Below, piece after piece: positions 1 through 5,870 of a DNA stretch of 7,571 nucleotides. The stretch comes from Candidatus Neomicrothrix sp. UBA4742. GTDB taxonomy: Bacteria; Actinomycetota; Acidimicrobiia; Acidimicrobiales; Acidimicrobilacustridaceae. Numbering within the stretch: the stretch's first letter is position 1; every line of letters begins with the position of its first letter. Where the stretch lies: the NCBI GenBank assembly GCA_002403895.1, contig DHIQ01000211.1, forward strand, positions 1 to 7,571, written 5' to 3'. The notes below the pieces were generated by a model that was not told the origin of the DNA, did not search any database, and saw nothing but the letters and a program-made list of their open reading frames with translations. Both the position numbers and the translations under genes were made by a program.

Positions 1-345
1 GCACTGAGTGCAGGCGGGTTTCGGCGGTGTCGAGGAGGGCGGGGTCGACGGCGTCCTCCATGAGCCAGCGGCCGATGTCGGTGACCGCGGCGCGCAGGAC
101 GACGAGTGCGGAGGACAGGCGATCATGAGGATGATGAAGACCCGGACGAGGTCTTCGGTCCGGGCCGTAGGTGGAGGGGTAGCGCCGTGAGGCGGCCCCG
201 GCGTCCCAGGATGAACGCGATCCACATGGGCAGCGCGCCAAGGCGTCGGAGAAGTTAGGATCGTGTCGGCCAGCAGGGCAACCGACCCGGCGTAGGGCAC
301 CACCAGCAGCTGCAGCACGGCGTTTGCATGCGCAGATAATGCCAT
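1..345 (-). pseudogene. Decayed cation diffusion facilitator (CDF) metal transporter, partial
   Basis: Read on the minus strand, pieces of a CDF-type cation efflux protein appear in order but in changing frames. A first piece (345-259) ends in GSVALLADTI, the start of CDF transmembrane helix 2. One base is missing where the conserved His codon should follow. NFSDALA comes next (256-236), then LPMWIAFILGRR in another frame (233-198), an RRYPSTYG-like piece (about 187-165), and TEDLVRVFIILMIA in yet another frame. The last piece (118 to about 3) reads LSSALVVLRAAVTDIGRWLM followed by EDAVDPALLDTAE, which resembles the end of the membrane domain and the start of the cytoplasmic domain. Intact CDF proteins have roughly a hundred more residues between the last two pieces, so there is also an internal deletion. 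No continuous frame covers the family domain, so the gene is dead. The 3' end lies outside the window. Family assignment is by recalled motifs and order, not by a search. Confidence 0.75.
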
Positions 346-376
346 CGGTTGAGACCACGATTTCGTCGTCGGCCGC

Positions 377-388
377 AAATTCAAATTC
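377..388. repeat. Tandem AAATTC repeat in AT-rich gap
   Basis: Two adjacent copies of AAATTC lie in the AT-richest stretch of the window, beside the hairpin at 389-406. Read on the minus strand they give GAATTTGAATTTG directly after the hairpin. This is the nearest thing to a U-rich tail there. Confidence 0.5.
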
Positions 389-406
389 TGATCCTTCGGA
401 GGATCA
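389..406 (-). terminator. Hairpin after the Lrp-type gene, candidate terminator
   Basis: A perfect 7-bp stem (TGATCCT / AGGATCA) closes a TCGG loop. It starts three bases past the regulator's TGA (409-411, minus strand). In the direction of that gene it is followed by an interrupted T-rich stretch (GAATTTGAATTTG), not a clean T run. The position and stem fit an intrinsic terminator; the weak tail and modest stem keep this tentative. Confidence 0.5.
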
Positions 407-408
407 CG

Positions 409-1452
409 TCATGCAACGGCGAGGGGATCTGTCCAGACGTCCATCGGCACGACGCCGACGGCGCGGCCGTCCTCGTCGAGCAGTCGACCCATCCGCTTGA
501 CTGTCCGCAGGGTGACGAGGCGGTCGACCACGGTGAGGTCCGGCAGTGCCTTGACCAGGGTCGTTTCGAAGCCATGGATCGCCTCGACGTCGTGTAGCCA
601 CGCGGACACGATGATCGGAGGAGTCCCCGCGAGTGTTGCGCATAGCCTGACCTGACGCAGTCGGGCGATGGCCCGGGCCGTTTCGACCAGGCGGCTTGTT
701 GGGGCGTCAACGGACAGGATCACCGGCACCGGCCAGCCGGCGGGATGTGCCGCGACCTCCGCTCGCAGGAGCACGGTGCCGGTGCCAAGCAGTCGGGCCA
801 CACGACGGCGCGCTGTCGCCTCGCTCACCTTGGCGTTGGCCGCGAGTGTGGTGTAGGGAGAGCGTCCGTTTAGGCCGAGTTGAACGAGAAGCTCCCGGTC
901 ACTGGCCTGCAGGTGGGGAAGGACACTCAGGCGGGTCGTATCGGGCGAGTGGGGAGACACCGGCAGTACCGACGCCCCCTCGTGCGCCAGCGCACCTAGC
1001 CTCCAGTGGGACCCGTCACGGTACAGGTGCGTGGAGATTCGCGTCCGCGTGGTGGTGATGCCGGGGATGAGATCGATGCGCTCGAGCATGTACCGCGACA
1101 GCGCGCGCAGGTCGGCGGCGGCGACGGTGACGAAAACGTCCGCACCGCCGGCGGTCAGCTCGACACTCAGTGCGTGCCGGTCCTGCGCCAAGGTCTCGGC
1201 AACGGCGAGGCTCTGTCCGGAGCTGCATGAGATGTCGACGTAGGCGACGCACTGGGCGTTCCACACGGACACGCCGGGAGCCCCCGTGACCCAGGCTGCT
1301 CCGCCGTCGACCAGGCGCCGCCAACGCCTTGCGGCGGTCACCGGACTCGTGTTCGTCGCTCGGGCCACCGCCGCCCACGACGCCCGCGGGGCAATTTGTA
1401 GAGCCTCGATGAGGGCCAGATCGCCTTCGGTCAGTCCGCCTGAATCGGTCAT
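409..1452 (-). CDS. Double-length Lrp/AsnC-family transcriptional regulator
   Basis: This 347-residue protein is about twice the usual Lrp/AsnC length and is built as a tandem duplication. Helix-turn-helix 1 spans about residues 8-50, with a recognition-like segment near SPVTAARRWRRL. Ligand-binding domain 1 spans about 66-145 and includes IDLIPGITTTRT, the typical Lrp end. Helix-turn-helix 2 spans about 180-228 (ASDRELLVQLGLNGR, then VSEATARRRVARL). Ligand-binding domain 2 spans about 240-325 and includes LPDLTVVDRLVTLRTVKR. Lrp-family proteins bind DNA as dimers or higher oligomers and respond to amino acids or related small molecules. The gene diverges from the hydrolase/transporter operon across 109 bases, the usual layout for a local regulator, so it probably controls that operon and itself. 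The ATG at 1452 has only a weak AGG upstream, so the start is less secure than the family call. Whether it activates or represses cannot be seen. Confidence 0.9.
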   Translation of the reverse strand: MTDSGGLTEGDLALIEALQIAPRASWAAVARATNTSPVTAARRWRRLVDGGAAWVTGAPGVSVWNAQCVAYVDISCSSGQSLAVAETLAQDRHALSVELTAGGADVFVTVAAADLRALSRYMLERIDLIPGITTTRTRISTHLYRDGSHWRLGALAHEGASVLPVSPHSPDTTRLSVLPHLQASDRELLVQLGLNGRSPYTTLAANAKVSEATARRRVARLLGTGTVLLRAEVAAHPAGWPVPVILSVDAPTSRLVETARAIARLRQVRLCATLAGTPPIIVSAWLHDVEAIHGFETTLVKALPDLTVVDRLVTLRTVKRMGRLLDEDGRAVGVVPMDVWTDPLAVA

Positions 1453-1473
1453 ATACCTATCGATGATGACGGG

Positions 1474-1485
1474 AATCTGCAGATT
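1474..1485. promoter_or_regulatory. Perfect 12-bp palindrome, candidate regulator operator
   Basis: AATCTGCAGATT is a perfect palindrome 22 bases upstream of the regulator's start and 77 bases upstream of the operon's first ATG. It is AT-richer than its surroundings. It overlaps by one base the second dyad at 1485-1496. Lrp-type dimers bind short AT-rich imperfect palindromes, so this is a reasonable operator candidate. No binding is shown by sequence alone. Confidence 0.45.
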
Positions 1486-1496
1486 TGACCAGTCAA
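1485..1496. promoter_or_regulatory. TTGAC-CA-GTCAA dyad, possible second operator half or shared -35 region
   Basis: Five-base arms TTGAC and GTCAA are separated by CA. Each strand therefore carries a -35-like hexamer, TTGACC on plus and TTGACT on minus. For the plus strand a weak -10-like CAGTAT lies at 1510-1515 with a 19-base spacer, which would start transcription near 1522 and leave a leader of about 40 bases before the ATG at 1562. For the minus strand no good -10 is seen at normal spacing. Both the promoter and operator readings are inference. Confidence 0.35.
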
Positions 1497-1551
1497 CGGC
1501 AGGAAGTGTCAGTATGCGTGACCTCCCGCTTAATCACCGATTCCACCCCGC

Positions 1552-1557
1552 AGGAGG
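1552..1557 (+). promoter_or_regulatory. Ribosome binding site that fixes the M20 gene start
   Basis: AGGAGG lies four bases before the ATG at 1562. The reading frame is open much further upstream, to 1286, but that part runs antisense through the regulator gene. This strong site, and the start of family similarity soon after it, place the true start at 1562. Confidence 0.8.
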
Positions 1558-1561
1558 CCGC

Positions 1562-2803
1562 ATGTCCCTCGACGACAGGCTCCACGATGACTCTGACGCC
1601 ATGGCCGCTGACCTTGTGGCCCTGCGTCACAAACTGCACGAACACCCCGAGGTCGGCCTCGACCTACCGGTCACCCAGCGCACCGTCCTCGAGGCGATCG
1701 ACGGTCTCGGCCTGGAGGTGACGACGGGGACGTCGGTCTCCTCGGTGACCGCGGTCCTGCGCGGGCCCGGCCCCGGCACAGCTGTGCTGCTGCGCGGGGA
1801 CATGGACGCCCTGCCGGTCCAGGAGCGGACCGGGCTGGACTTTGCCAGCAAGGTGGATGGGGCGATGCACGCGTGCGGTCACGACCTTCACACGGCGATG
1901 CTCGTTGGCGCGGCTCGGCTCCTTGCTGCTCATCGCGATGCTCTCCAAGGGGACGTCGTCTTCATGTTCCAGCCTGGCGAGGAAGGTTGGGATGGCGCCG
2001 GGCGGATGCTGGACGAGGGTGTCCTGGACGCGGCCGGGCAGCGGGTGGCCTCCGCATACGGCATGCACGTGATGTCCTCACAGATCCCGCGAGGCACGTT
2101 CACCACCCGCCCGGGAACTCTCATGGCCGCCAGCGACGGCATGCGCGTCACCGTGCACGGCTCTGGCGGCCACGGATCGGCCCCGCACCTGGCCTTTGAC
2201 CCCGTCACAGCGGCGGCGGAGATGGTCAACTCTCTGCAGACCTTGGTCACGCGACGATTCGACATCTTCGACCCGGTCGTCGTGACCGTCGGAACCTTCC
2301 ATGCTGGCACGCGCCGCAACATCATCCCCGACGAGGCTCAGTTCGAGGCGACCATTCGGTCCTTTTCTCCCCAAGCCCGGGACCGGATCCGCGCCGAGGC
2401 CCCCGCGCTCTGCCGCCAGATCGCGGCGGCCTATGGCATGGAGGCAGAAGTCGAGTACGAGGACGAGTACCCGCTGACGGTCAACGATGCAGCACACGCA
2501 GCCTTTGCGGCGGATGTCGTCGGCGAGGTATTCGGGGGTGCGAGGTACGAGCCCATGCGGAATCCGAACGCTGGTGCCGAGGACTTCTCGCGTGTCCTGG
2601 CGGCGGTGCCCGGGTGCTACCTCATGCTCGGAGCGCATCCCGGCGACGAGGTCCAGGCGCCCAACAACCACAGCCCCCGTGCAGTCTTCGTCGACGAGGT
2701 CATGCCCGACGGCGTCCTCCTGCACGCCCAGCTCGCGATCCGCGCCCTACAGCGCGACGCCAAGAGCGTCTACCCAACGGCCCCCGGGCCGACCGAACCG
2801 TGA
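1562..2803 (+). CDS. M20-family metallo-amidohydrolase (M20D aminoacylase/hippurate-hydrolase-like)
   Basis: This 413-residue protein belongs to the M20D group, which removes acyl groups from N-acyl amino acids or related amides (hippurate hydrolase, N-acyl-L-amino-acid amidohydrolase, IAA-amino-acid hydrolase). The hallmarks are in order: RGDMDALPVQE (78-88), MHACGHD (102-108) with metal ligands C105 and H107, FQPGEEG (136-142) with catalytic E140 and ligand E141, MHV with H169, the dimerization-domain motif GGHGSAPH (202-209), NIIPDE (253-258), GAEDFS (338-343), and the final ligand H370 in NNHSP. By family knowledge the Cys ligand favours a two-metal (Mn, Zn, Co or Ni) centre. Length is normal and there is no signal peptide, so it should be cytoplasmic. 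It is the first gene of the operon; the next gene begins 28 bases later. The exact substrate is not determined. An acylated amino acid brought in by the downstream symporter is the natural guess. Confidence 0.92.
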   Translation: MSLDDRLHDDSDAMAADLVALRHKLHEHPEVGLDLPVTQRTVLEAIDGLGLEVTTGTSVSSVTAVLRGPGPGTAVLLRGDMDALPVQERTGLDFASKVDGAMHACGHDLHTAMLVGAARLLAAHRDALQGDVVFMFQPGEEGWDGAGRMLDEGVLDAAGQRVASAYGMHVMSSQIPRGTFTTRPGTLMAASDGMRVTVHGSGGHGSAPHLAFDPVTAAAEMVNSLQTLVTRRFDIFDPVVVTVGTFHAGTRRNIIPDEAQFEATIRSFSPQARDRIRAEAPALCRQIAAAYGMEAEVEYEDEYPLTVNDAAHAAFAADVVGEVFGGARYEPMRNPNAGAEDFSRVLAAVPGCYLMLGAHPGDEVQAPNNHSPRAVFVDEVMPDGVLLHAQLAIRALQRDAKSVYPTAPGPTEP

Positions 2804-2818
2804 CCATAGCCGTCACCC

Positions 2819-2825
2819 AAGGAGG
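2819..2825 (+). promoter_or_regulatory. Ribosome binding site of the small membrane protein gene
   Basis: AAGGAGG stands six bases before the ATG at 2832. This strong site supports the short 74-residue gene over the longer open frame, which begins within the M20 gene in another phase. Confidence 0.75.
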
Positions 2826-2831
2826 CTCAAC

Positions 2832-3056
2832 ATGCGCCGTTATCTGATTATCCTCGCCATCCCCGTGGTCGCCCTCGTGGCCACGGTCTGGCTGCCCTTC
2901 GTCAACCGCGCGTCCCTCTGGTTCGGGCTGCCATCAGTCATGGTCTGGAGCGTGATCTGGGTCCTGGCCATCACCCCGGCCCTGGCCCTGCTGGAGTTCA
3001 GCCCTCGCCAGCGAGATGCCGATGCGCGCGAGGCCGGGGGCGGTCCGAAGCGATGA
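2832..3056 (+). CDS. Small two-helix membrane protein, DUF3311-type symporter partner
   Basis: This 74-residue protein has two hydrophobic segments, about residues 5-22 and 33-54. Conserved-looking WLPFVNR lies in the hairpin, and a charged tail rich in Arg, Asp and Glu follows from about residue 57. The size, the two-helix plan and the position directly before a sodium:solute symporter gene match the DUF3311 family, as in the Bacillus yhjC-yhjB pair. The role of these small proteins is not firmly known. They are thought to sit with the symporter in the membrane, much as DUF485 proteins accompany acetate permeases. Its stop overlaps the symporter start (ATGA, 3053-3056), so the two should be made together. 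The DUF3311 label rests on layout and pattern, not on a search. Confidence 0.82.
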   Translation: MRRYLIILAIPVVALVATVWLPFVNRASLWFGLPSVMVWSVIWVLAITPALALLEFSPRQRDADAREAGGGPKR

Positions 3057-4516
3057 CGTCGACCCTGACAGTGACGCTGCTGGGCATCGTTCTCATCGCG
3101 GTGTTCGGCTTCCTTGGGCGCCGCAAGCCGACGGGCGACCTTTCGGAGTGGACCCACGGCGGGCGACAGTTCGGCGCGATGACGATGTGGTTCCTGCAGG
3201 CGGGTGAGGTTTTCACCACCTTCACCTTCCTCGGGATGGCCGGTCTCGCGTTCAGCGGTGGGGTGGCGGCCCTCTACGCCCTGCCCTACATCCCGTTGGC
3301 CTACGTCGGGCTCTACTTCCTGGCGCCGATCATCTGGCGCCGGGCCCACGAGCGGGGCCACCTCACGCAGGCTGACTTCCTGTCCGACTTCTACGACTCC
3401 CGGCTGCTCGGGTTCATCACCGCCGTCTTCGGCGTCGTCTTCCTGCTGCCCTACCTGCAACTGCAGATCACCGGGCTCGGTCTGGCAGTGCAGCTCGCGA
3501 CGGGCGACCAGACCTCCAGCAACGTGAGCATGGTCATCGCTTTCGTCCTCGTCGTGGCGTTCGTGCTGTGGTCCGGCATCCGCGGGGTGGCAACCACGTC
3601 GTACTTCAAGGACGCCATCATGCTGGTCGTCCTGCTCGTCCTCGTCGTCGCGATCCCAGCGCACTTCACCGGCGGCATCGGGGCCACCTTCCACAAGATC
3701 ATGGCGACCCACCCCGACATGCTGCACATCCACTCCGGGACCTATGACTCCGCATGGTTCTTCTCGAGCATGGTGGCCTCCACCCTCGGCGTGCTCTTCA
3801 TGACCTTTCCCCACCAGTGGCCTGCCTTGCTGTCCGCGAAGTCCCCCGTGGCAGTGCGCCGCAACTACGTCTTCCTGCCGGTGTACTCCATCGCGCTCGC
3901 CCTGCCGATGATCATCGGTTTCACGGCCCTGGTCGTGCTCCCCAAGGGCAGCAAGAGCAACGGGGCGTTGCTGAACCTCGTCCATCAGGCCTTCCCCGGC
4001 TGGTTCGTCGGCATCGTCGTGGTGGCCACGGCTGCGACGGCGATGGTGCCTGCGGCCGGCCTGCTCATCGGGATGTCCTCCCTCATCGCGCGCAACATCG
4101 CCCGCACCCGCAGCGACCGCAGCCAGTTCCTGGTCAACCAGGGGGCGGTCGTCGGCGTCACGGCCCTGGCCCTCGGCCTGGCCATCGCGCGACCGGACCT
4201 GCTCGTCAACCTGCTCCTGCTCACCTACTCGGGCCTCGACCAGCTCATCCCTGCGATCGGCCTGGCGCTGCTGGCGCGCAAGCTCGTCGGCGTGTGGCCC
4301 GTCATGGCCGGACTCCTCGTGGGTGAGCTCGTCGTCATCTGGCTGACGTTCGGGAATGCCTACTCCGGGCACATCAACGTCGGCCTCGTGGCACTCGTGC
4401 CGAACATCGTCGTCCTGCTCGCCGGCGCCGCCCTGGAGAGGACGATTGGAGGCACCAAACAGGAAAGAGTGCCTCAGTGGGCCGAGATCGAGGCCGAGCC
4501 GGAAAGTCTGCGGTGA
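3053..4516 (+). CDS. Sodium:solute symporter (SSS family)
   Basis: This 487-residue integral membrane protein has about 13 hydrophobic segments, near residues 4-22, 45-69, 73-97, 120-149, 157-175, 185-204, 233-256, 271-296, 315-345, 361-379, 383-407, 411-433 and 442-461. The order and motifs fit the SSS family: GRQFGAMTMWFLQAGEVFTT (37-56), the PLAYVGLYFLAPIIWRRA stretch with HLTQADF (81-109), WSGIRGVATTSYFKD (173-187), and GMSSLIARNI (340-349). The last lies where SSS proteins supply sodium-site serines; that residue mapping is inferred. SSS proteins import organic acids, amino acids, sugars or vitamins with Na+ or H+. The closest pattern is the monocarboxylate/pantothenate-permease-like branch. 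The neighbouring amide hydrolases suggest an amino-acid-derived or other carboxylate substrate. It overlaps the small membrane gene by 4 bases (ATGA) and the next hydrolase by 4 bases (GTGA). The substrate cannot be assigned. Confidence 0.92.
   Translation: MTSTLTVTLLGIVLIAVFGFLGRRKPTGDLSEWTHGGRQFGAMTMWFLQAGEVFTTFTFLGMAGLAFSGGVAALYALPYIPLAYVGLYFLAPIIWRRAHERGHLTQADFLSDFYDSRLLGFITAVFGVVFLLPYLQLQITGLGLAVQLATGDQTSSNVSMVIAFVLVVAFVLWSGIRGVATTSYFKDAIMLVVLLVLVVAIPAHFTGGIGATFHKIMATHPDMLHIHSGTYDSAWFFSSMVASTLGVLFMTFPHQWPALLSAKSPVAVRRNYVFLPVYSIALALPMIIGFTALVVLPKGSKSNGALLNLVHQAFPGWFVGIVVVATAATAMVPAAGLLIGMSSLIARNIARTRSDRSQFLVNQGAVVGVTALALGLAIARPDLLVNLLLLTYSGLDQLIPAIGLALLARKLVGVWPVMAGLLVGELVVIWLTFGNAYSGHINVGLVALVPNIVVLLAGAALERTIGGTKQERVPQWAEIEAEPESLR
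4501..4506 (+). promoter_or_regulatory. Ribosome binding site supporting the GTG start at 4513
   Basis: GGAAAG lies six bases before a GTG that overlaps the symporter's TGA (GTGA, 4513-4516). Competing in-frame GTG codons are at 4477, with AGGAAAG nine bases upstream, and at 4537, closer to the first family-like residues. The 4-base overlap, like those at 3053 and 5867, tips the choice to 4513. Confidence 0.55.
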
Positions 4517-5748
4517 GCCGGGCCGGGGGCCCTCCCGTGACATCGCGCGTCCTCCTGCACGGCGCGCAGGTCTTCGACGGCACGGGCTCTGACCCAGGGC
4601 TCGCCGACGTGGTGATCGCCGACGGCCGGATCCTGGACGTCGGGCAGGGACTGGACGGCGACCTCGTCGTCGACGTGACCGGGACGACAATCCTGCCTGG
4701 GTTCTTCGACTGCCACGTACACGTCACGGCCTCCGGGGTGGACCTTATGGACCGCCTCAGCCGCCCCTTCTCCTACCAGTTCTACGCGGCGGCTCGCAAC
4801 CTCGAGGCGACACTCGCGACGGGCGTGACAACTGTGCGGGACGCGGGGGGCGCCGACCTCGGCATCCAGCAGGCCGTCGCGGATGGTCTCGTGCCCGGTC
4901 CGCACCTGCTTCTGGCGGTGAACATCATCGGGCAGACCGGGGGTCACACGGACGGGTGGTTCCCGTCAGGGTTCGACCTGCCGCTCAGCCTTCCACACCC
5001 CGGGCGCCCGGCTGCAACCGCCGATGGGGTGGATGAGTTGCGCAAGGTGGTGAGGAGCCTGCTGCGTGCCGGCGCGGACGTCATTAAGATCTGCACCACC
5101 GGAGGGGTCCTCTCGCCGCGCGATGACCCGACACACACCCAGTTCAGCCCGGCCGAGATCGATGTCGTCGTCGCCGAGGCCGCTGCAGCCGGCCGGGTGG
5201 TCATGGCCCACGCCCAGGGAACAGCCGGCATCAAGAATGCCGTCCGCGCTGGCGTGCGATCCATCGAACACGGCATCTACCTCGATGAGGAGGCCATCGA
5301 CCTCATGCTGGCCAACGAAACGTGGCTCGTGCCAACGCTGGTGGCCCCGCGTGCCGTCCTTGCGGCTGCTGCGGCAGGCGCGAGTCTCCCCCCAGCCGTC
5401 GTGGCCAAGGCAAGGGAGGTGGCCGAGGTGCACGTCCAGTCTGTACGCACCGCTGTCGCCGCGGGAGTCAACCTGGCCATGGGTACCGACAGCGGGGTCG
5501 GCCCCCACGGCCACAACCTCGACGAGCTGATGCTCATGCAGGAGTGCGGGATGAGGCCGGCGCAGGTCCTCGCGGCCGCCACCTCCAGTGCCGCCCGGCT
5601 GTGTGGCCTGCAGGACCACACCGGACGAATCGCTCCCGGCTTGGCGGCGGACCTCGTCATCATCGAGGGCGACGCATTAGAGCTGCCCGGCCTGCGCGAA
5701 CGGATCCGCCAGGTATGGCAAGACGGCCGGCTCGTCGTGGGCGCCTGA
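4513..5748 (+). CDS. Metal-dependent amidohydrolase (imidazolonepropionase/prolidase-like)
   Basis: This 411-residue amidohydrolase-superfamily enzyme is predicted to be cytoplasmic and binuclear. A small N-terminal beta-sandwich (HGAQVFDGTG, about 16-25) leads to GFFDCHVHV (63-71) with the HxH ligands H68 and H70. GGHTD follows at 143-147, then DVIKI (189-193) with K192 as the probable carboxylated bridging lysine. Next come VMAHAQG (230-236) with H233, IEHG (251-254) with H253, and MGTDSG (323-328) with the catalytic/metal Asp D326. The C-terminus returns to the sandwich (GRIAPGLAADLVII, 371-384). This set matches the group often labelled imidazolonepropionase-like or Xaa-Pro/Xaa-Arg dipeptidase-like. 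Studied members, such as Cc2672 and Sgx9260, cleave dipeptides or N-acyl amino acids. Histidine degradation is unlikely because no hut genes are near. It probably acts on a product or variant of the same imported compound as the M20 enzyme. The start could be 4477 or 4537 instead. Confidence 0.88.
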   Translation: MSRAGGPPVTSRVLLHGAQVFDGTGSDPGLADVVIADGRILDVGQGLDGDLVVDVTGTTILPGFFDCHVHVTASGVDLMDRLSRPFSYQFYAAARNLEATLATGVTTVRDAGGADLGIQQAVADGLVPGPHLLLAVNIIGQTGGHTDGWFPSGFDLPLSLPHPGRPAATADGVDELRKVVRSLLRAGADVIKICTTGGVLSPRDDPTHTQFSPAEIDVVVAEAAAAGRVVMAHAQGTAGIKNAVRAGVRSIEHGIYLDEEAIDLMLANETWLVPTLVAPRAVLAAAAAGASLPPAVVAKAREVAEVHVQSVRTAVAAGVNLAMGTDSGVGPHGHNLDELMLMQECGMRPAQVLAAATSSAARLCGLQDHTGRIAPGLAADLVIIEGDALELPGLRERIRQVWQDGRLVVGA

Positions 5749-5870
5749 TGAGGGCCGCGGAGTTGACGACCTCCCGCAACAGGCGCGCGGACATCCCTGT
5801 GCTCTCCACCCGGGTCGGGGGCCAACGGGTCTGGGGTGCCGAGGAAGACACCAGGAAGGTGAACCAGTGA
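5748..5870 (+). CDS. Possible 40-residue small protein bridging two hydrolase genes
   Basis: The ATG at 5748 shares one base with the upstream stop (TGATG), and the TGA at 5868-5870 overlaps the amidase GTG (GTGA). The open frame therefore fills the whole 118-base gap between the two hydrolase genes. Of its 40 codons, about 90% end in G or C, against about 60% and 55% at first and second positions. That is the pattern of genuine coding frames here. The product is hydrophilic, with many Arg residues and no membrane segment, signal peptide or Cys motif. It begins MRAAELTTSRNRRADIP and ends EEDTRKVNQ. I recognise no family. No clear ribosome site precedes it, so it would depend on termination-reinitiation. 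It could be a real small protein or only a leader that keeps ribosomes moving to the amidase. It could also be chance, since open frames are common in GC-rich DNA. Confidence 0.4.
   Translation: MRAAELTTSRNRRADIPVLSTRVGGQRVWGAEEDTRKVNQ
5853..5859 (+). promoter_or_regulatory. Ribosome binding site of the amidase gene
   Basis: AGGAAGG lies seven bases before the GTG at 5867. It supports this GTG, which opens the sequence MSTHTLVDHTAVELA typical of an amidase N-terminus. Confidence 0.7.

Noticed and set aside
8..190. Plus-strand 60-codon frame at the left edge
   Set aside because: The same bases read on the minus strand give recognisable CDF pieces. The plus-strand product shows no family pattern.
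1286..1561. N-terminal extension of the M20 gene by 92 codons
   Set aside because: The frame is open but runs antisense through the regulator and across the intergenic region. A strong AGGAGG precedes the ATG at 1562, and normal M20 length is reached from there.
4477..4512. Earlier GTG start for the metal-dependent amidohydrolase
   Set aside because: It has a plausible AGGAAAG upstream, but would add 12 Arg/Gly-rich residues outside the family domain and overlap the symporter by 40 bases. The GTGA overlap at 4513 is more consistent with the other junctions.
2840..4690. Minus-strand open frame of 616 codons
   Set aside because: It is antisense to the small membrane protein and symporter genes. 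Its product is an unstructured mix of Arg, Asp, Glu, Gly and His, as expected from reading GC-rich codons backwards. The plus-strand symporter has clear family motifs.
4513..5748. Histidine-utilisation imidazolonepropionase (HutI)
   Set aside because: The general motif pattern is shared, but GGHTD plus the carboxylated-lysine motif DVIKI fits the prolidase-like group, and no other hut gene is present.
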